Source: Lutibacter sp. (GTDB lineage Bacteria; Bacteroidota; Bacteroidia; Flavobacteriales; Flavobacteriaceae). Taken from it: a DNA stretch of 64,000 nt. The DNA lies in contig NZ_JABDRI010000076.1 of assembly GCF_013041805.1 (NCBI RefSeq), positions 1 through 64,000 on the forward strand. Reading direction: 5' to 3'. Made by a program: the position numbers and the translations under genes. Positions 18,204 through 28,162 of this stretch are shown here, piece after piece; within the stretch, counting starts at the first letter, position 1; each line of letters opens with the position of its first letter. A model generated the notes under the pieces. It saw nothing but the letters and a program-made list of their open reading frames with translations, ran no database searches and was not told the origin of the DNA.

Positions 18204-19208
18204 TTATATAAAACTTCTAAATATTGTATGCTTCAACAATATTTCAATTAAAATTAAAAATGCAGCAAGTGCCACTAAAATTCTGTATTTTTCTTGATAA
18301 TTGTAATATTTAAACTCTTCAATTTCTGTTTTTTCTAACTTATTTATCTCGTTATAAATTGCTTTTAATTTTAAGTTATCTGTTGCTCTAAAATATTTAC
18401 CTTCTGTTTCTTTTGCAATATATCGTAGTAAATCTTCATCAATCTCAACAGGTGAACTTCTAAACAGTAGTTTGCCTGTTGTGGGGTCTTTCGCATAAGG
18501 GAATGAGGCCGTTCCGTTAGTTCCTAAACCAATGGTATAAACTTTTATTCCAAGTCCAATAGCTAATTCTGTTGCTGTTTTTGGATCTACAAAACCCGTA
18601 TTATTTACACCGTCAGTTAACAAAATAATAACTTTGCTTTTCGCTTTACTTTCTTTTAAACGGTTTACTGCAGAACCCAAGCCCATTCCAATTGCAGTAC
18701 CACCATCTAAATCTCCCCATCTAATTTCAGAAATGGTGTTTCTAATTATTCGTTTATCACTTGTAATTGGAGTTCGCGTAAAACTTTCTCCCGCATAAAC
18801 TACAATTCCAATTCTGTCATTAGGACGTTGATTTACAAACTCAGTAGCCACAAGTTTTAAAGCCTCTAAACGATTCGGTTTTAAATCACGCGCTAACATA
18901 CTTGCTGAAACGTCAATTGCCATTACAATATCAATTCCTTTATTTGTTTTAGTTCGTTTACTTACTTCAACGTTTCTTGGTCTTGCTAATGCAACAATTA
19001 ATAACGTTAAGGCGGCTAATCTTAGAATATAGAGTAGTGGCTTAAATTTAGTGATTATAGAAGGTTTTACTTTAAAACCTTTTGTACTTGCAATAGTTAA
19101 CGTTGCACTGTCTGTATTTCTAATTAAAAAATACCATCCAGCTAAAAGTGGGATTACCACTAGTAACCATAAAAATTGCGGATTTAAAAATTCAAAATTC
19201 TGTAACAT
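18204..19208 (-). CDS. BatA: von Willebrand factor A domain membrane protein
   Basis: 334 residues with the same plan as BatB. Hydrophobic segments are at about 11-29 and 58-76, the MIDAS motif is Asp99-x-Ser101-x-Ser103 (DVSAS), and a C-terminal helix (ILVALAAFLILIEILL) is present. BatA and BatB are paralogues. The start codon follows the stop of the upstream gene by two bases. Confidence 0.93.
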   Translation of the reverse strand: MLQNFEFLNPQFLWLLVVIPLLAGWYFLIRNTDSATLTIASTKGFKVKPSIITKFKPLLYILRLAALTLLIVALARPRNVEVSKRTKTNKGIDIVMAIDVSASMLARDLKPNRLEALKLVATEFVNQRPNDRIGIVVYAGESFTRTPITSDKRIIRNTISEIRWGDLDGGTAIGMGLGSAVNRLKESKAKSKVIILLTDGVNNTGFVDPKTATELAIGLGIKVYTIGLGTNGTASFPYAKDPTTGKLLFRSSPVEIDEDLLRYIAKETEGKYFRATDNLKLKAIYNEINKLEKTEIEEFKYYNYQEKYRILVALAAFLILIEILLKHTIFRSFI

Positions 19209-19210
19209 AC

Positions 19211-20803
19211 TTATTGGTTTAAAGAAATTGATGTTACTATTCGTTCATTTACTTCTTTGGCATTTTCATCTTCAGCTAATTGAGTAATAATTACCTGACG
19301 AATGTTCTTGCTATCTTCAAAAAACAACAAGGTTAAAATATTACTACTTGTTTCTTGAGTGACTGGATTTTCAACTTCATAATTCGCAGTTACTATTCTA
19401 CCCTCCACACCATTATTAATTCTAATTTCTTGATATAAATTTGTGAAATTAGTGTCAATTTTTTGCGCAATTTGTTGCAGTGTAAGTTGAATACCTGCAT
19501 CAAAATCAAAATTTTCTAACTCATTTACAAAATTGGTTGTAGATACTTCTACATAAAAATCGCCAATTAAACTTCCGTAATTGTAGGTAGTAACTCCTTC
19601 TACAACACCCATTAAATCATCTGGAATTTCAACATTTTGTGCTTGTAAAATTTCTGGAGTTTCAATAGATACTGAAGGATTTCCATAAGAAGATGTATAC
19701 CATTCACCAGCTTTCATTTCTGATGTGCTATTTCCAGTATAGGTATCTTTTAAATAGGTATAACCAAAATAGCCAGCAGTTCCAATAATAATCACAAAAA
19801 CAGCAATAAAAATGAAAAGATACTTTGAAAAATTACTTTTCTTAACTTTAGGAACCTCTTCTTCAGTGAGCTTATCAGTAACTATATTGTTTTGCTCTTC
19901 AGCGTTCTTTGTTTGAACTGCATGTTGAGTGTTTTTTAATATATCTTCGACCGTGGTTCTATCATTCCTTATTTCATCAATAATAGGTTTAGATTTCGCA
20001 AATTTTACTAAATCGGCACTTTCTAACACCTCTTTTAACTGCTTAATAGTTTCTTTTGATATTCCTAAATTACTAGACTCATTAAAGTCATTAATTGTTT
20101 CAATTAATTCATTTGTTGTTGACTCTAGAGCTGGAATATGAATATCTTTCTCAATATATGTTCTTACAATATCTGTAAGTTCAGAATAGTATATTTTTAT
20201 TTTATTTTGTTGAACAAGTTGTTTTTCATCAAGCTCTTTTAATCGTTGTAAAGCCTCTTGAATTGGAGCTACATATACTTTTGGAGTTAATATCTTTTCT
20301 TTTTTTCTAAGAACAACATATAAAATAACAGCAATCAAAATTAAAATTGGAATTAACCACCATAATAAGTGTCTATAATCATCAAAAGTTTTTGGTTCCT
20401 TTTTGATAGATTTTATAGGAAACATATTTTGTTTCAGTGTATCAACTTTTACGGTTGCCACATTTACCAAAAGTGAATCTGTAAAAAACTGTTTATTGTT
20501 AATGAGCACCATTTGACTTGGTACTACGTATTGACCACTATCAAAACTTGTGAGTAGATACTTCTTTTCTAATCTGTTTTTTAACGTATCTATTGGCAGC
20601 GATTCAACTACTTCAACTTTTCCTAAACTATCTAGCTGTAACTTTGGAAAAATAACATTGTTAATTTCATCTACGGCTATTTTGTATTGAATTTGCTCTC
20701 CAATTTTTATAGTTGTAGTATCTGTTTCAATAGAAACAGCGTTTTCTTGAGAAAACCCAAAGAAACCAATTAAAAACACTAAAAAAAATAATACTTTTTT
20801 CAT
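19211..20803 (-). CDS. BatD-like multidomain membrane protein of the Bat operon
   Basis: 530 residues from MKKVLFF. It has a signal peptide (GFSQ), a short periplasmic beta domain (about 20-135), a membrane helix (WWLIPILILIAVILYVVL), a cytoplasmic helical/acidic region, a second membrane helix (FIFIAVFVIIIGTAGYFGY, near 330) and a C-terminal periplasmic alpha/beta domain. It occupies the position between DUF58 and batA usual for Bacteroidota Bat operons. An upstream ATG at 20836 directly abuts the DUF58 stop and could be used, but would extend the signal peptide by 11 residues. Its function is unknown. Confidence 0.85.
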   Translation of the reverse strand: MKKVLFFLVFLIGFFGFSQENAVSIETDTTTIKIGEQIQYKIAVDEINNVIFPKLQLDSLGKVEVVESLPIDTLKNRLEKKYLLTSFDSGQYVVPSQMVLINNKQFFTDSLLVNVATVKVDTLKQNMFPIKSIKKEPKTFDDYRHLLWWLIPILILIAVILYVVLRKKEKILTPKVYVAPIQEALQRLKELDEKQLVQQNKIKIYYSELTDIVRTYIEKDIHIPALESTTNELIETINDFNESSNLGISKETIKQLKEVLESADLVKFAKSKPIIDEIRNDRTTVEDILKNTQHAVQTKNAEEQNNIVTDKLTEEEVPKVKKSNFSKYLFIFIAVFVIIIGTAGYFGYTYLKDTYTGNSTSEMKAGEWYTSSYGNPSVSIETPEILQAQNVEIPDDLMGVVEGVTTYNYGSLIGDFYVEVSTTNFVNELENFDFDAGIQLTLQQIAQKIDTNFTNLYQEIRINNGVEGRIVTANYEVENPVTQETSSNILTLLFFEDSKNIRQVIITQLAEDENAKEVNERIVTSISLNQ

Positions 20804-20836
20804 TTTATCCAACTTCAAACTATTCAACATCTTCAT

Positions 20837-21709
20837 TTATCTTGCGCCTTTATGTTTAAAATAGCCCAGTAATTTTTTTACATAACTTTCATCAATTCGG
20901 GTACTTATAACACCCGAACCACTATGACTAAAAGACTTCTCGAAATAATCAACCACTTTTAAATAATGAGCTTCATACCCATTTCTAACACTTTTAGATG
21001 CTGTATTCACCAACATTGTTTTTCCTGTTTCAGCATCTAGCATAGGAACCATTCCTAAATTTGGTATTGAAACATCATGTTTATCAAATACTCTAATTCC
21101 TGTTACATCATGTTTTTTTCCAGCAATTTTTAATGTTTGTTCGTAATTATCATCCATAAAATCTGATAACATAAAAACAATTGCTTTCTTTTTCATAACG
21201 CCTGACAAAAATTTCAATGCTTCAGAAATATTTGTTTTTGTGCTTTTTGGGTGAAACTCTATTAATTCTCTAATAATTCGTAAAACGTGACTTTTTCCCT
21301 TTTTGGGAGGAATAAATAACTCAACTTCATCAGAAAATAATAGTAATCCTACCTTATCATTATTTTGAATTGCAGAAAATGCTAATGTTGCTGCGATTTC
21401 AGTTATAGTATCTCTTTTAAATTGTTGTGTTGTTCCAAAAAATTCAGAGCCGCTAACATCAACTAGCAACATCATGGTTAATTCTCGCTCTTCTTCAAAA
21501 ACTTTTACATAAGGTTCATTATAACGAGCCGTAACATTCCAATCAATTGCCCTCACATCATCTCCATATTGGTATTGACGTACTTCAGAAAAAGTCATAC
21601 CTCGTCCTTTAAATGAACTGTGGTATTCGCCAGAGAAAATATGATCAGACAAACGGCGTGTCTTAATCTCTATTTTTCGAACTTTTTTAAGTATTTCTTT
21701 AGTATCCAT
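20837..21709 (-). CDS. DUF58 domain protein of the moxR-bat operon
   Basis: 290 residues, soluble. The DUF58 signature is clear: RQYQYGDDVRAIDWNVTARY, followed by EPYVKVFEEERE and a VWA-like start with DVSGSEFFG. DUF58 proteins are nearly always encoded beside MoxR ATPases and VWA proteins, as here. They are thought to work with MoxR as chaperone-like adaptors, though the mechanism is unproven. Confidence 0.94.
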   Translation of the reverse strand: MDTKEILKKVRKIEIKTRRLSDHIFSGEYHSSFKGRGMTFSEVRQYQYGDDVRAIDWNVTARYNEPYVKVFEEERELTMMLLVDVSGSEFFGTTQQFKRDTITEIAATLAFSAIQNNDKVGLLLFSDEVELFIPPKKGKSHVLRIIRELIEFHPKSTKTNISEALKFLSGVMKKKAIVFMLSDFMDDNYEQTLKIAGKKHDVTGIRVFDKHDVSIPNLGMVPMLDAETGKTMLVNTASKSVRNGYEAHYLKVVDYFEKSFSHSGSGVISTRIDESYVKKLLGYFKHKGAR

Positions 21710-21722
21710 GTTTTAAAGTTTA

Positions 21723-21787
21723 CAGTATTCAGTTGCAGTATTCAGTTGAACAGTTTTAAAAACTGTTAACTGTGACTATTAACTGTG
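21723..21787. repeat. Short tandem and inverted repeats between moxR and DUF58
   Basis: The 83-base gap holds two perfect tandem copies of CAGTATTCAGTTG (21723-21735 and 21736-21748). A 9-bp inverted repeat, AACAGTTTT/AAAACTGTT, lies at 21749-21767 with one spacer base. A doubled TTAACTGTGA-type motif then runs to about 21787. It lies in an operon gap, so the transcript would form a hairpin there. Confidence 0.75.
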
Positions 21788-21792
21788 AACTA

Positions 21793-22800
21793 CTAAGGTA
21801 CCTCTACTTCATTTACAATTTTATTGATAATATCTTCTGAAGTAACGTTTTCCGCTTCGGCTTCATAAGTGATTCCAACTCTGTGACGTAAAACATCATG
21901 AACAACAGCACGAACATCTTCAGGAATCACATAACCTCTTCGTCTAATAAATGCATAACATTTAGCAGCCATTGCTAAATTAATACTTCCACGAGGTGAA
22001 GCTCCAAAACTTATCAATCCTTTTAAATCTGGTAAGTTGTACTTTTCTGGATAACGAGTTGCAAAAATAAGATCAAGTATATATTTTTCAATTTTTTCAT
22101 CCATATACACTTCTTTCACTGCATTTCTTGCTCTATTAATTTGCTCTACAGATGCAACAGCATTCACGCTATCATAATTTCCAGTTAAATTCTGACGCAT
22201 TATTATTTGTTCTTCATTCAATTTTGGATAATCAATAACTGTTTTTAACATAAAACGGTCAACTTGTGCTTCAGGTAAAGGATATGTTCCTTCTTGTTCT
22301 ACCGGATTTTGAGTTGCCATCACCAAAAAAGGTTCTTGTAACTTAAACGTTGAATCTCCAATAGTAACTTGACGCTCTTGCATGGCTTCTAATAAAGCAG
22401 ATTGTACTTTAGCTGGAGCGCGATTAATTTCGTCAGCTAATACAAAATTTGCGAAAATAGGACCTTTTTTAATGGTAAAATCATTGTCTTTTACACTATA
22501 AATCATTGTTCCAATAACATCTGCTGGTAATAAGTCAGGCGTAAACTGAATTCTACTAAATTTTGCATCAATAGCTCTTGACAAGGTGTTAATTGCCAAT
22601 GTTTTAGCCAAACCTGGAACACCTTCTAATAAAATATGACCATTTCCTAGCAAGCCAATCAGTAATCGCTCGATCATATGCTTTTGACCAACAATTACTT
22701 TATTCATTTCCATCACTAGCAAATCAACAAAAGCGCTTTCCTTTTCAATTTTCTCATTGATAGCCTTTATATCTATCGAAACATTATTTTCTTCAATCAT
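21793..22800 (-). CDS. MoxR family AAA+ ATPase
   Basis: 335 residues. Walker A is GVPGLAKT at 60-67, Walker B contains LADEINRAP, and sensor elements include ATQNPVEQEGTYPLPEAQ. The C-terminal AAA lid domain follows. As first gene of the operon it is expected to power assembly or metal insertion for the VWA proteins downstream. The longer frame from 22851 adds a non-conserved basic stretch, so the ATG at 22800 (MIEENNVSID) is preferred. Confidence 0.95.
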   Translation of the reverse strand: MIEENNVSIDIKAINEKIEKESAFVDLLVMEMNKVIVGQKHMIERLLIGLLGNGHILLEGVPGLAKTLAINTLSRAIDAKFSRIQFTPDLLPADVIGTMIYSVKDNDFTIKKGPIFANFVLADEINRAPAKVQSALLEAMQERQVTIGDSTFKLQEPFLVMATQNPVEQEGTYPLPEAQVDRFMLKTVIDYPKLNEEQIIMRQNLTGNYDSVNAVASVEQINRARNAVKEVYMDEKIEKYILDLIFATRYPEKYNLPDLKGLISFGASPRGSINLAMAAKCYAFIRRRGYVIPEDVRAVVHDVLRHRVGITYEAEAENVTSEDIINKIVNEVEVP

Positions 22801-23028
22801 TTTTATTGTTTTTAATCGCGTGAATTTAATATACTTTATTAACCCATGCAAATAGCTGAATTTTTTTTTGAAAATCTTGTTAAAAATTGGTTAAAAATAA
22901 TAGTAAAACCTAAGGTTTAGTAAGAATTTAACAACTATTGGTCAATCCAAATCAGGTATTACTTTTTTTAAAATATGTTATATTTTAAATCATTTTTCAA
23001 AAAAATGAATCTTCAAAAAAATTGAACT

Positions 23029-23058
23029 AAAAAAAGAGGCAAATTTGCCTCTTTTTTT
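23029..23058. terminator. Perfect 15-bp palindromic terminator after lpxH
   Basis: Arms of 15 bases (A-run, GAGGC, AAA, then its exact complement) form a hairpin with runs on both sides. It ends the minus-strand lpxH transcript and overlaps the lpxH stop codon at 23057-23059. Confidence 0.85.
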
Positions 23059-23809
23059 AGTTTTTAAAGTTTTCTAAACTTAGTTTATTTCTTTCGAATT
23101 TAGCAAAAGTATAATGCGTAATCCAATCTCCTGTATTGATATATTTTGAATTTTCCGAAATTGCTATTTCAAGTGGCAAATGTCTATGGCCAAAAATAAA
23201 ATAATCGTAATGTTTTTCCGTTAGTTTTTTCTTACAATACTGAACCAGCCATTCATTTTCTTCGCCTAAAAATTTCACATCTTCCTCACCTGAAATTAAC
23301 TTGTTTTTAACTGATAAATATTGGGCTAACCGTATTCCAATATCGGGGTGCAACCATCTATAAAACCATTTAGAAATTGGATTTGTAAATACTTTTTTCA
23401 TTCGTTTATAACCTTTATCTCCAGGTCCTAAACCATCGCCATGACCAATTAAAAAGGTTTTATGGTTAAATGTGAATTCCTTTGGTTCGTAATAGGTTGG
23501 TATATTTAATTCTGATTCAAAATAATCACGCATCCAAAGATCGTGATTACCTACAAAAAAGTGAATTTGAATTCCACTATCTCTTAATTCAGCAAGCTTT
23601 CCTAAAACTCGTACAAATCCTTTAGGAACTGCTTTTTTATATTCGAACCAAAAATCAAATAAGTCGCCTAATAAAAAAATAACTTCAGCATCATATTTTA
23701 TGGTATCTAACCAAGCTACAAACTTTTGCTCTCTAATTTTACTTTTCTCAATAGTTGGAGCACCAAAATGTTGGTCTGAAGCAAAGTATATTTTTTTATT
23801 GATTGTCAA
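23057..23809 (-). CDS. lpxH: UDP-2,3-diacylglucosamine diphosphatase (LpxH-like)
   Basis: This calcineurin-like metallophosphoesterase releases lipid X precursor from UDP-diacylglucosamine in lipid A synthesis. The 250 residues carry the expected metal motifs: SDQHFGAP (11-18), GDLFDFW, GNHDLW and GHRHLP. The N-terminus starts with a TTG codon at 23809 (MTINKKIYFA); no ATG is in a sensible position. A perfect terminator overlaps its stop. Confidence 0.9.
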   Translation of the reverse strand: MTINKKIYFASDQHFGAPTIEKSKIREQKFVAWLDTIKYDAEVIFLLGDLFDFWFEYKKAVPKGFVRVLGKLAELRDSGIQIHFFVGNHDLWMRDYFESELNIPTYYEPKEFTFNHKTFLIGHGDGLGPGDKGYKRMKKVFTNPISKWFYRWLHPDIGIRLAQYLSVKNKLISGEEDVKFLGEENEWLVQYCKKKLTEKHYDYFIFGHRHLPLEIAISENSKYINTGDWITHYTFAKFERNKLSLENFKN

Positions 23810-23866
23810 AAGATTGAATGATTTTAACTTTTAAAATGATATAAATATATAAAGTTACTATATTTT

Positions 23867-25501
23867 TTATTCATTATTTGATTTTTCATCTAGCTCTAAC
23901 ACCTTCATAATCATCGGGTCTTTCTTTTGTGTAATCATGTAAAAACCTGTTTCTTGAAATAAATTTCTGGCTATAACAGCTTTCAAATACATTTTTAAAT
24001 TTTCTCTTTCCTTTGGAAAAATTGGCGTTGTTAGATCTAGCTGATCTATATATAGGTTATATATTTTAGCGTCTTTATCAAAATTATTTACAAAATTTTC
24101 CAATTCCCATGTATTCATTTCTTCTCTATGATTATCAATGTATTTAAATACAAAATCATTAAGCCTTCTATACAATCTGTTGCTATAAGTACTTGCAGTA
24201 TCAATAGCTACAAAAACATCAGGAACTATACCTCCACCGCCATAAACAACTTTTCCTTTTGGTGTAGTATATTTTAAATCTTCATCAACTTTAATACTAT
24301 CCTTATAAATTAATTCACCATTATGAATTCTTTCTACATAATCATTTTTATATTTTTTAGTATCTTTTTCACTGTAGGGTTTTTGAATTGACCTGCCTGT
24401 TGGGGTATAGTAACGAGATGTTGTTAGCCTTACCGCAGAACCATCGCCTAAATCCATTTCTTGCTGCACCAATCCTTTTCCAAACGATCTACGACCTACT
24501 ATAGTCCCTTTATCATTATCTTGAAGCGCGCCTGCAACAATTTCACTTGCTGATGCTGAGTTTTGATCAATTAAAACATATACTTTTCCATCTTCAAAAT
24601 CACCCTTACTGGTTGCAAATGAATTATCAACTTCTCCTGTTTTATTTTTAGTAAAAACAATTAATTTACCATCTTCTAAAAATTCATCAATAATTCTGTT
24701 GGCAATATCCATAAAACCTCCCGGATTGCCTCTTAAATCGAGCACCAGCGAATTCATTCCTTTAGAAATTAATTCATCAAGACCAACTTTAAACTCTTTA
24801 TAAGTGGTTCTTGCAAATCTATCAATATTGATATATCCTAAGGTTTTATTAATCATATAATACGCTGAAACACTTTTTATAGTCACTTCTCCTCTTTCGA
24901 TAGGTATGTTTAAAATTTCGTCACTAGAACGTCTATAAATTGCCAAATTAACCGTTGTCTCTGGTTCTCCCTTTAGCGATTTCATAACGGCATCACTCAC
25001 TTTTCTATTTCCAAAAGTTGTTCCAATCTCTTTTTCCTTTAGTTGAGCTTTATTTATAATGCTCTTGCCAAATAAGGTATCAGTATCAGCAACTAAAATT
25101 CTATCTCCATCTTGCAATCCTGCGCGTTCACTTGGACCTCCTTTAATTACACTTGATACTACTACAGAATCTTCGTGCATTAAAAAAGTAACTCCAATAC
25201 CAACAAATTTACCTTGCATACTTTCAGTAACTCGTTTCAATTCTTCTTTAGGTATATATACAGAATGTGGATCTAGTTTTACCAGCATATTTGTAATGGC
25301 ATCATCTAATAAACTATCGGTATCTACTTTATCTACATAGTCATATTGTATGTAGTTGATTAACTTTTTTATTTTAGCTTCATTTGTATTGGAACTAAAT
25401 AAAACCGATTTATTTTTATAATTAAATGTACTTCCTATTAGAATACCTATAGCAATAGATAGTCCTATAAAAAATGGTATACTTGCTTTTCTTTTTGTCA
25501 T
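23867..25501 (-). CDS. S41 family C-terminal processing peptidase
   Basis: 544 residues. An N-terminal signal anchor (about 7-25) precedes a helical domain, a PDZ domain (about 85-165, GIGVTF ... GLQDGDRIL), and the S41 protease core with nucleophile Ser317 (NSASASE) and general base Lys342 (SFGKGLVQ). A helical C-terminal extension completes the protein. It should act in the periplasm, cleaving proteins at C-terminal ends, like CtpA/Prc. The start follows the dCMP deaminase stop by two bases. Confidence 0.95.
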   Translation of the reverse strand: MTKRKASIPFFIGLSIAIGILIGSTFNYKNKSVLFSSNTNEAKIKKLINYIQYDYVDKVDTDSLLDDAITNMLVKLDPHSVYIPKEELKRVTESMQGKFVGIGVTFLMHEDSVVVSSVIKGGPSERAGLQDGDRILVADTDTLFGKSIINKAQLKEKEIGTTFGNRKVSDAVMKSLKGEPETTVNLAIYRRSSDEILNIPIERGEVTIKSVSAYYMINKTLGYINIDRFARTTYKEFKVGLDELISKGMNSLVLDLRGNPGGFMDIANRIIDEFLEDGKLIVFTKNKTGEVDNSFATSKGDFEDGKVYVLIDQNSASASEIVAGALQDNDKGTIVGRRSFGKGLVQQEMDLGDGSAVRLTTSRYYTPTGRSIQKPYSEKDTKKYKNDYVERIHNGELIYKDSIKVDEDLKYTTPKGKVVYGGGGIVPDVFVAIDTASTYSNRLYRRLNDFVFKYIDNHREEMNTWELENFVNNFDKDAKIYNLYIDQLDLTTPIFPKERENLKMYLKAVIARNLFQETGFYMITQKKDPMIMKVLELDEKSNNE

Positions 25502-25503
25502 TC

Positions 25504-25920
25504 TTAATTCTTAAGGTGTGTAAGTTCTACTCCTGCTTTTTCTAAAAACTCCAGTCCTGAAGTATCTTTATAAGCTTTTGCGTAAACTACTCTTTTAATT
25601 CCTGATTGATGTATTAATTTACTACATTCTTTACAAGGTGATAATGTGATATACAAGGTAGAATTTTTACATGATTGCGTTGAACTTGCCACTTTTAAAA
25701 TGGCATTTGCTTCAGCGTGTAAAACATACCATTTTGTAAGTTCATTCTCTTCACAGGGATTTTCAAACCCTGTTGGTGTACCGTTAAAACCATCAGAAAT
25801 AATCATTCTATCTTTTACTATTAATGCACCAACCTTTTTTCTTTCACAATGCGATAATTTAGCCCATTCTAGTGCCATTCGCATATAAGCCTGATCGTAT
25901 TTTAGTTGTTTTTTATTCAT
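25504..25920 (-). CDS. dCMP deaminase (ComEB-like)
   Basis: 138 residues, cytoplasmic. The zinc site is His68-Ala-Glu70 (VLHAEANAIL) plus Cys96 and Cys99 (SPCKEC), the standard dCMP deaminase arrangement, with conserved FNGTPTGF. It converts dCMP to dUMP for thymidylate synthesis. In Flavobacteriaceae this gene commonly precedes the S41 peptidase, as here. Confidence 0.94.
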   Translation of the reverse strand: MNKKQLKYDQAYMRMALEWAKLSHCERKKVGALIVKDRMIISDGFNGTPTGFENPCEENELTKWYVLHAEANAILKVASSTQSCKNSTLYITLSPCKECSKLIHQSGIKRVVYAKAYKDTSGLEFLEKAGVELTHLKN

Positions 25921-25977
25921 AAATTATAATGATACGCACGAATGTAAAAATATTCTTTTTAAATCCACGTTAAATGT

Positions 25978-26562
25978 TTACCAAAATATAGCTGCTTTTA
26001 ATATTGGCAATACTATCCCAATTACAATTGAGGATATTATAAGTATCCAATCTCTCCTTGAAAAACGAAAAATAGTTTGGAAAATAAAACCAAGTAGCAA
26101 AACAATAAATACAATAACTATTTGAGCTATTTCTATACCTAGTGCAAACTCTAATAAGGGAATAAACTTATTGTTAGAACTACCTATAAGCATTTTAAAA
26201 TACCCTGAAAATCCTAACCCATGAATTAAACCGAAAAATAGCGCAAAAAATAAATTTATATTGGTTTTTGCGTTTTTAGTAGTTCCTTTTGCGTACAGAA
26301 TATTTACCAATGCAGTAATAATAATTGTAACAGGAATTAAAAACTCTATCAAGTTTGAATTTATTTGAACAATTTTATAGGCGGCTAAAATCAAGGTTAG
26401 TGTATGACCAACGGTAAACAAAGAAATTAACCATAATACTTTTTTCCAATTTTTAAAATCATAAATAACTGCCAACGCAATTAAAAATAAAATATGATCA
26501 TAAGCATTCCAATCCAAAACATGAAAAAGACCTTGCTTCACAAAAAAAATAAAATTATCCAT
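25978..26562 (-). CDS. HupE/UreJ family membrane protein
   Basis: 194 residues with about seven membrane helices. Family motifs are present: an N-terminal YDHILFLIAL (helix with DH), GLIHGLGFSG in the middle, and FALGIEIAQI. HupE/UreJ proteins are proposed nickel or cobalt transporters, but no hydrogenase or urease genes are nearby, so the substrate is open. Confidence 0.88.
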   Translation of the reverse strand: MDNFIFFVKQGLFHVLDWNAYDHILFLIALAVIYDFKNWKKVLWLISLFTVGHTLTLILAAYKIVQINSNLIEFLIPVTIIITALVNILYAKGTTKNAKTNINLFFALFFGLIHGLGFSGYFKMLIGSSNNKFIPLLEFALGIEIAQIVIVFIVLLLGFIFQTIFRFSRRDWILIISSIVIGIVLPILKAAIFW

Positions 26563-26613
26563 TCACTATTTTTTTAACATTTAAATATTGAAGAAACTTT
26601 TGCTGAAAAACCA

Positions 26614-28101
26614 TTACTTAAACCAATTGTTAACGATATCAATTTCAATAAGTTTAGCGGTTTTATGAATAAACTCATTTTTGCTGCTCTCATAACTATA
26701 ATCTTCAGACCACTTTGAAATATTTTCTGCCACTTGTTTTATACTATCGCAAATATAAAGAACTTCACTATTAGTTAATGTTGGATGAATAGACATTCGA
26801 ATCCATCCTGGTCTATCAATCAAACAACCTTCAGTAATTTGTTCTTCAATAGTTTTTGATGTTTGTTGGTCTACATTTAATAAAAAGTGACCATAGGTTC
26901 CTGCACAAGAACAACCTCCTCTTGTTTGAATTCCAAATCGATCGTTTAATAATTTTACTACTAAATTAAAATGTGCATTTTCAATAAAAAATGAAAAAAT
27001 CCCTAATCGATCTTTATGTTGCTCTGCTAATATTTTTAAATTAGGTATCTCAGAAAGTTTTTCAAAAATAAGCTCGTTAATTTCGTGCTCTCTATTTAAA
27101 ATATTTTCAATACCCATTTGCTCTTTCAATTGAATAGAAAGGGCGATTTTTATAGCTTGTAAAAAACCAGGGGTTCCGCCATCTTCCCTAGTTTCAATAT
27201 CATTAATATAATCATGATCTCCCCATGGATTTGTGTAATTCACAGTTCCTCCTCCTGGATTATCAGGAACAACATTATGATAAAGTTTTTTATTAAAAAT
27301 TAAAACACCTGAAGTTCCTGGTCCACCTAAAAACTTATGTGGTGAAAAGAAAATAGCATCTAAATAAGCTTGTTCATTCTTTGGGTGCATATTCACTTCA
27401 ACATAGGGTGCTGAACAAGCAAAATCAACAAAGCACAAGCCACCATGTTGGTGAATAATTTCTGCAATCTTATGATAATCGGTTCTAATACCTGTAACAT
27501 TAGAACACGCAGTTACTGAGGCTATTTTTATAGGCCTGTCTTTATATATATCTAATAATTTTCTAAAACTTTGAAAACAAATTAAACCTGAGTCTTGACA
27601 AGGAATAATTTCAACATCTGCTATAGTTTCTAACCAAGATGTTTGATTAGAATGATGTTCCATATGAGTAATAAAAACGATTGGCTTTAATTCATCTGGA
27701 ACCTTTGTATACTGTTTTAAATTCTCTGAGACTTTTAACCCAAGAATTCGTTGAAATTTATTAATCATTCCTGTCATTCCAGTTCCAGAAGTAATTAAAA
27801 TATCATCTTCATTTGCATTTACATGCCTCTTAATAATACCTCTAGCTTTATGGTAAGCCATTGTCATAGCAGACCCCGTAACAGAAGTTTCGGTATGTGT
27901 GTTTGCAACAAACGGCCCAAATTCGTTTATTAATTTTTCTTCAATTGGGCGGTACATTCTTCCACTAGCAGTCCAGTCTGTATAAATAATTTCTTTCTCT
28001 CCATAAGGTGATTGAAATGTTTTATTGACACCGACAATATGTTTTCTGAATTGTTGAAAATAGGTTTCTAATTCAGTTGGAGTATTAGATTTAGCACTCA
28101 T
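26614..28101 (-). CDS. Class V aminotransferase / cysteine desulfurase-like PLP enzyme
   Basis: 495 residues, longer than NifS/SufS (about 400). The PLP-binding Lys256 lies in FFSPHKFLGGPG and the pyridine-binding Asp226 in FVDFACSAP. A Cys-rich loop, GGCSCAGTYGH, corresponds in position to the active Cys loop of desulfurases and also occurs in related non-desulfurase enzymes. N-terminal YTDWTASGRMY is typical of this subgroup. Its substrate is not known, and no sulfur-trafficking neighbours are visible. Confidence 0.85.
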   Translation of the reverse strand: MSAKSNTPTELETYFQQFRKHIVGVNKTFQSPYGEKEIIYTDWTASGRMYRPIEEKLINEFGPFVANTHTETSVTGSAMTMAYHKARGIIKRHVNANEDDILITSGTGMTGMINKFQRILGLKVSENLKQYTKVPDELKPIVFITHMEHHSNQTSWLETIADVEIIPCQDSGLICFQSFRKLLDIYKDRPIKIASVTACSNVTGIRTDYHKIAEIIHQHGGLCFVDFACSAPYVEVNMHPKNEQAYLDAIFFSPHKFLGGPGTSGVLIFNKKLYHNVVPDNPGGGTVNYTNPWGDHDYINDIETREDGGTPGFLQAIKIALSIQLKEQMGIENILNREHEINELIFEKLSEIPNLKILAEQHKDRLGIFSFFIENAHFNLVVKLLNDRFGIQTRGGCSCAGTYGHFLLNVDQQTSKTIEEQITEGCLIDRPGWIRMSIHPTLTNSEVLYICDSIKQVAENISKWSEDYSYESSKNEFIHKTAKLIEIDIVNNWFK

Positions 28102-28162
28102 TATTCCTCATTTTTAAAAAAATTTCTTGCCATTTTAACTTATAAAATCGTGTGTAAATTAA

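Noticed and set aside
22801-22851. Longer MoxR N-terminus starting at 22851
   Set aside because: The extra residues are basic and non-conserved in type, and the ATG at 22800 gives the usual MoxR start.
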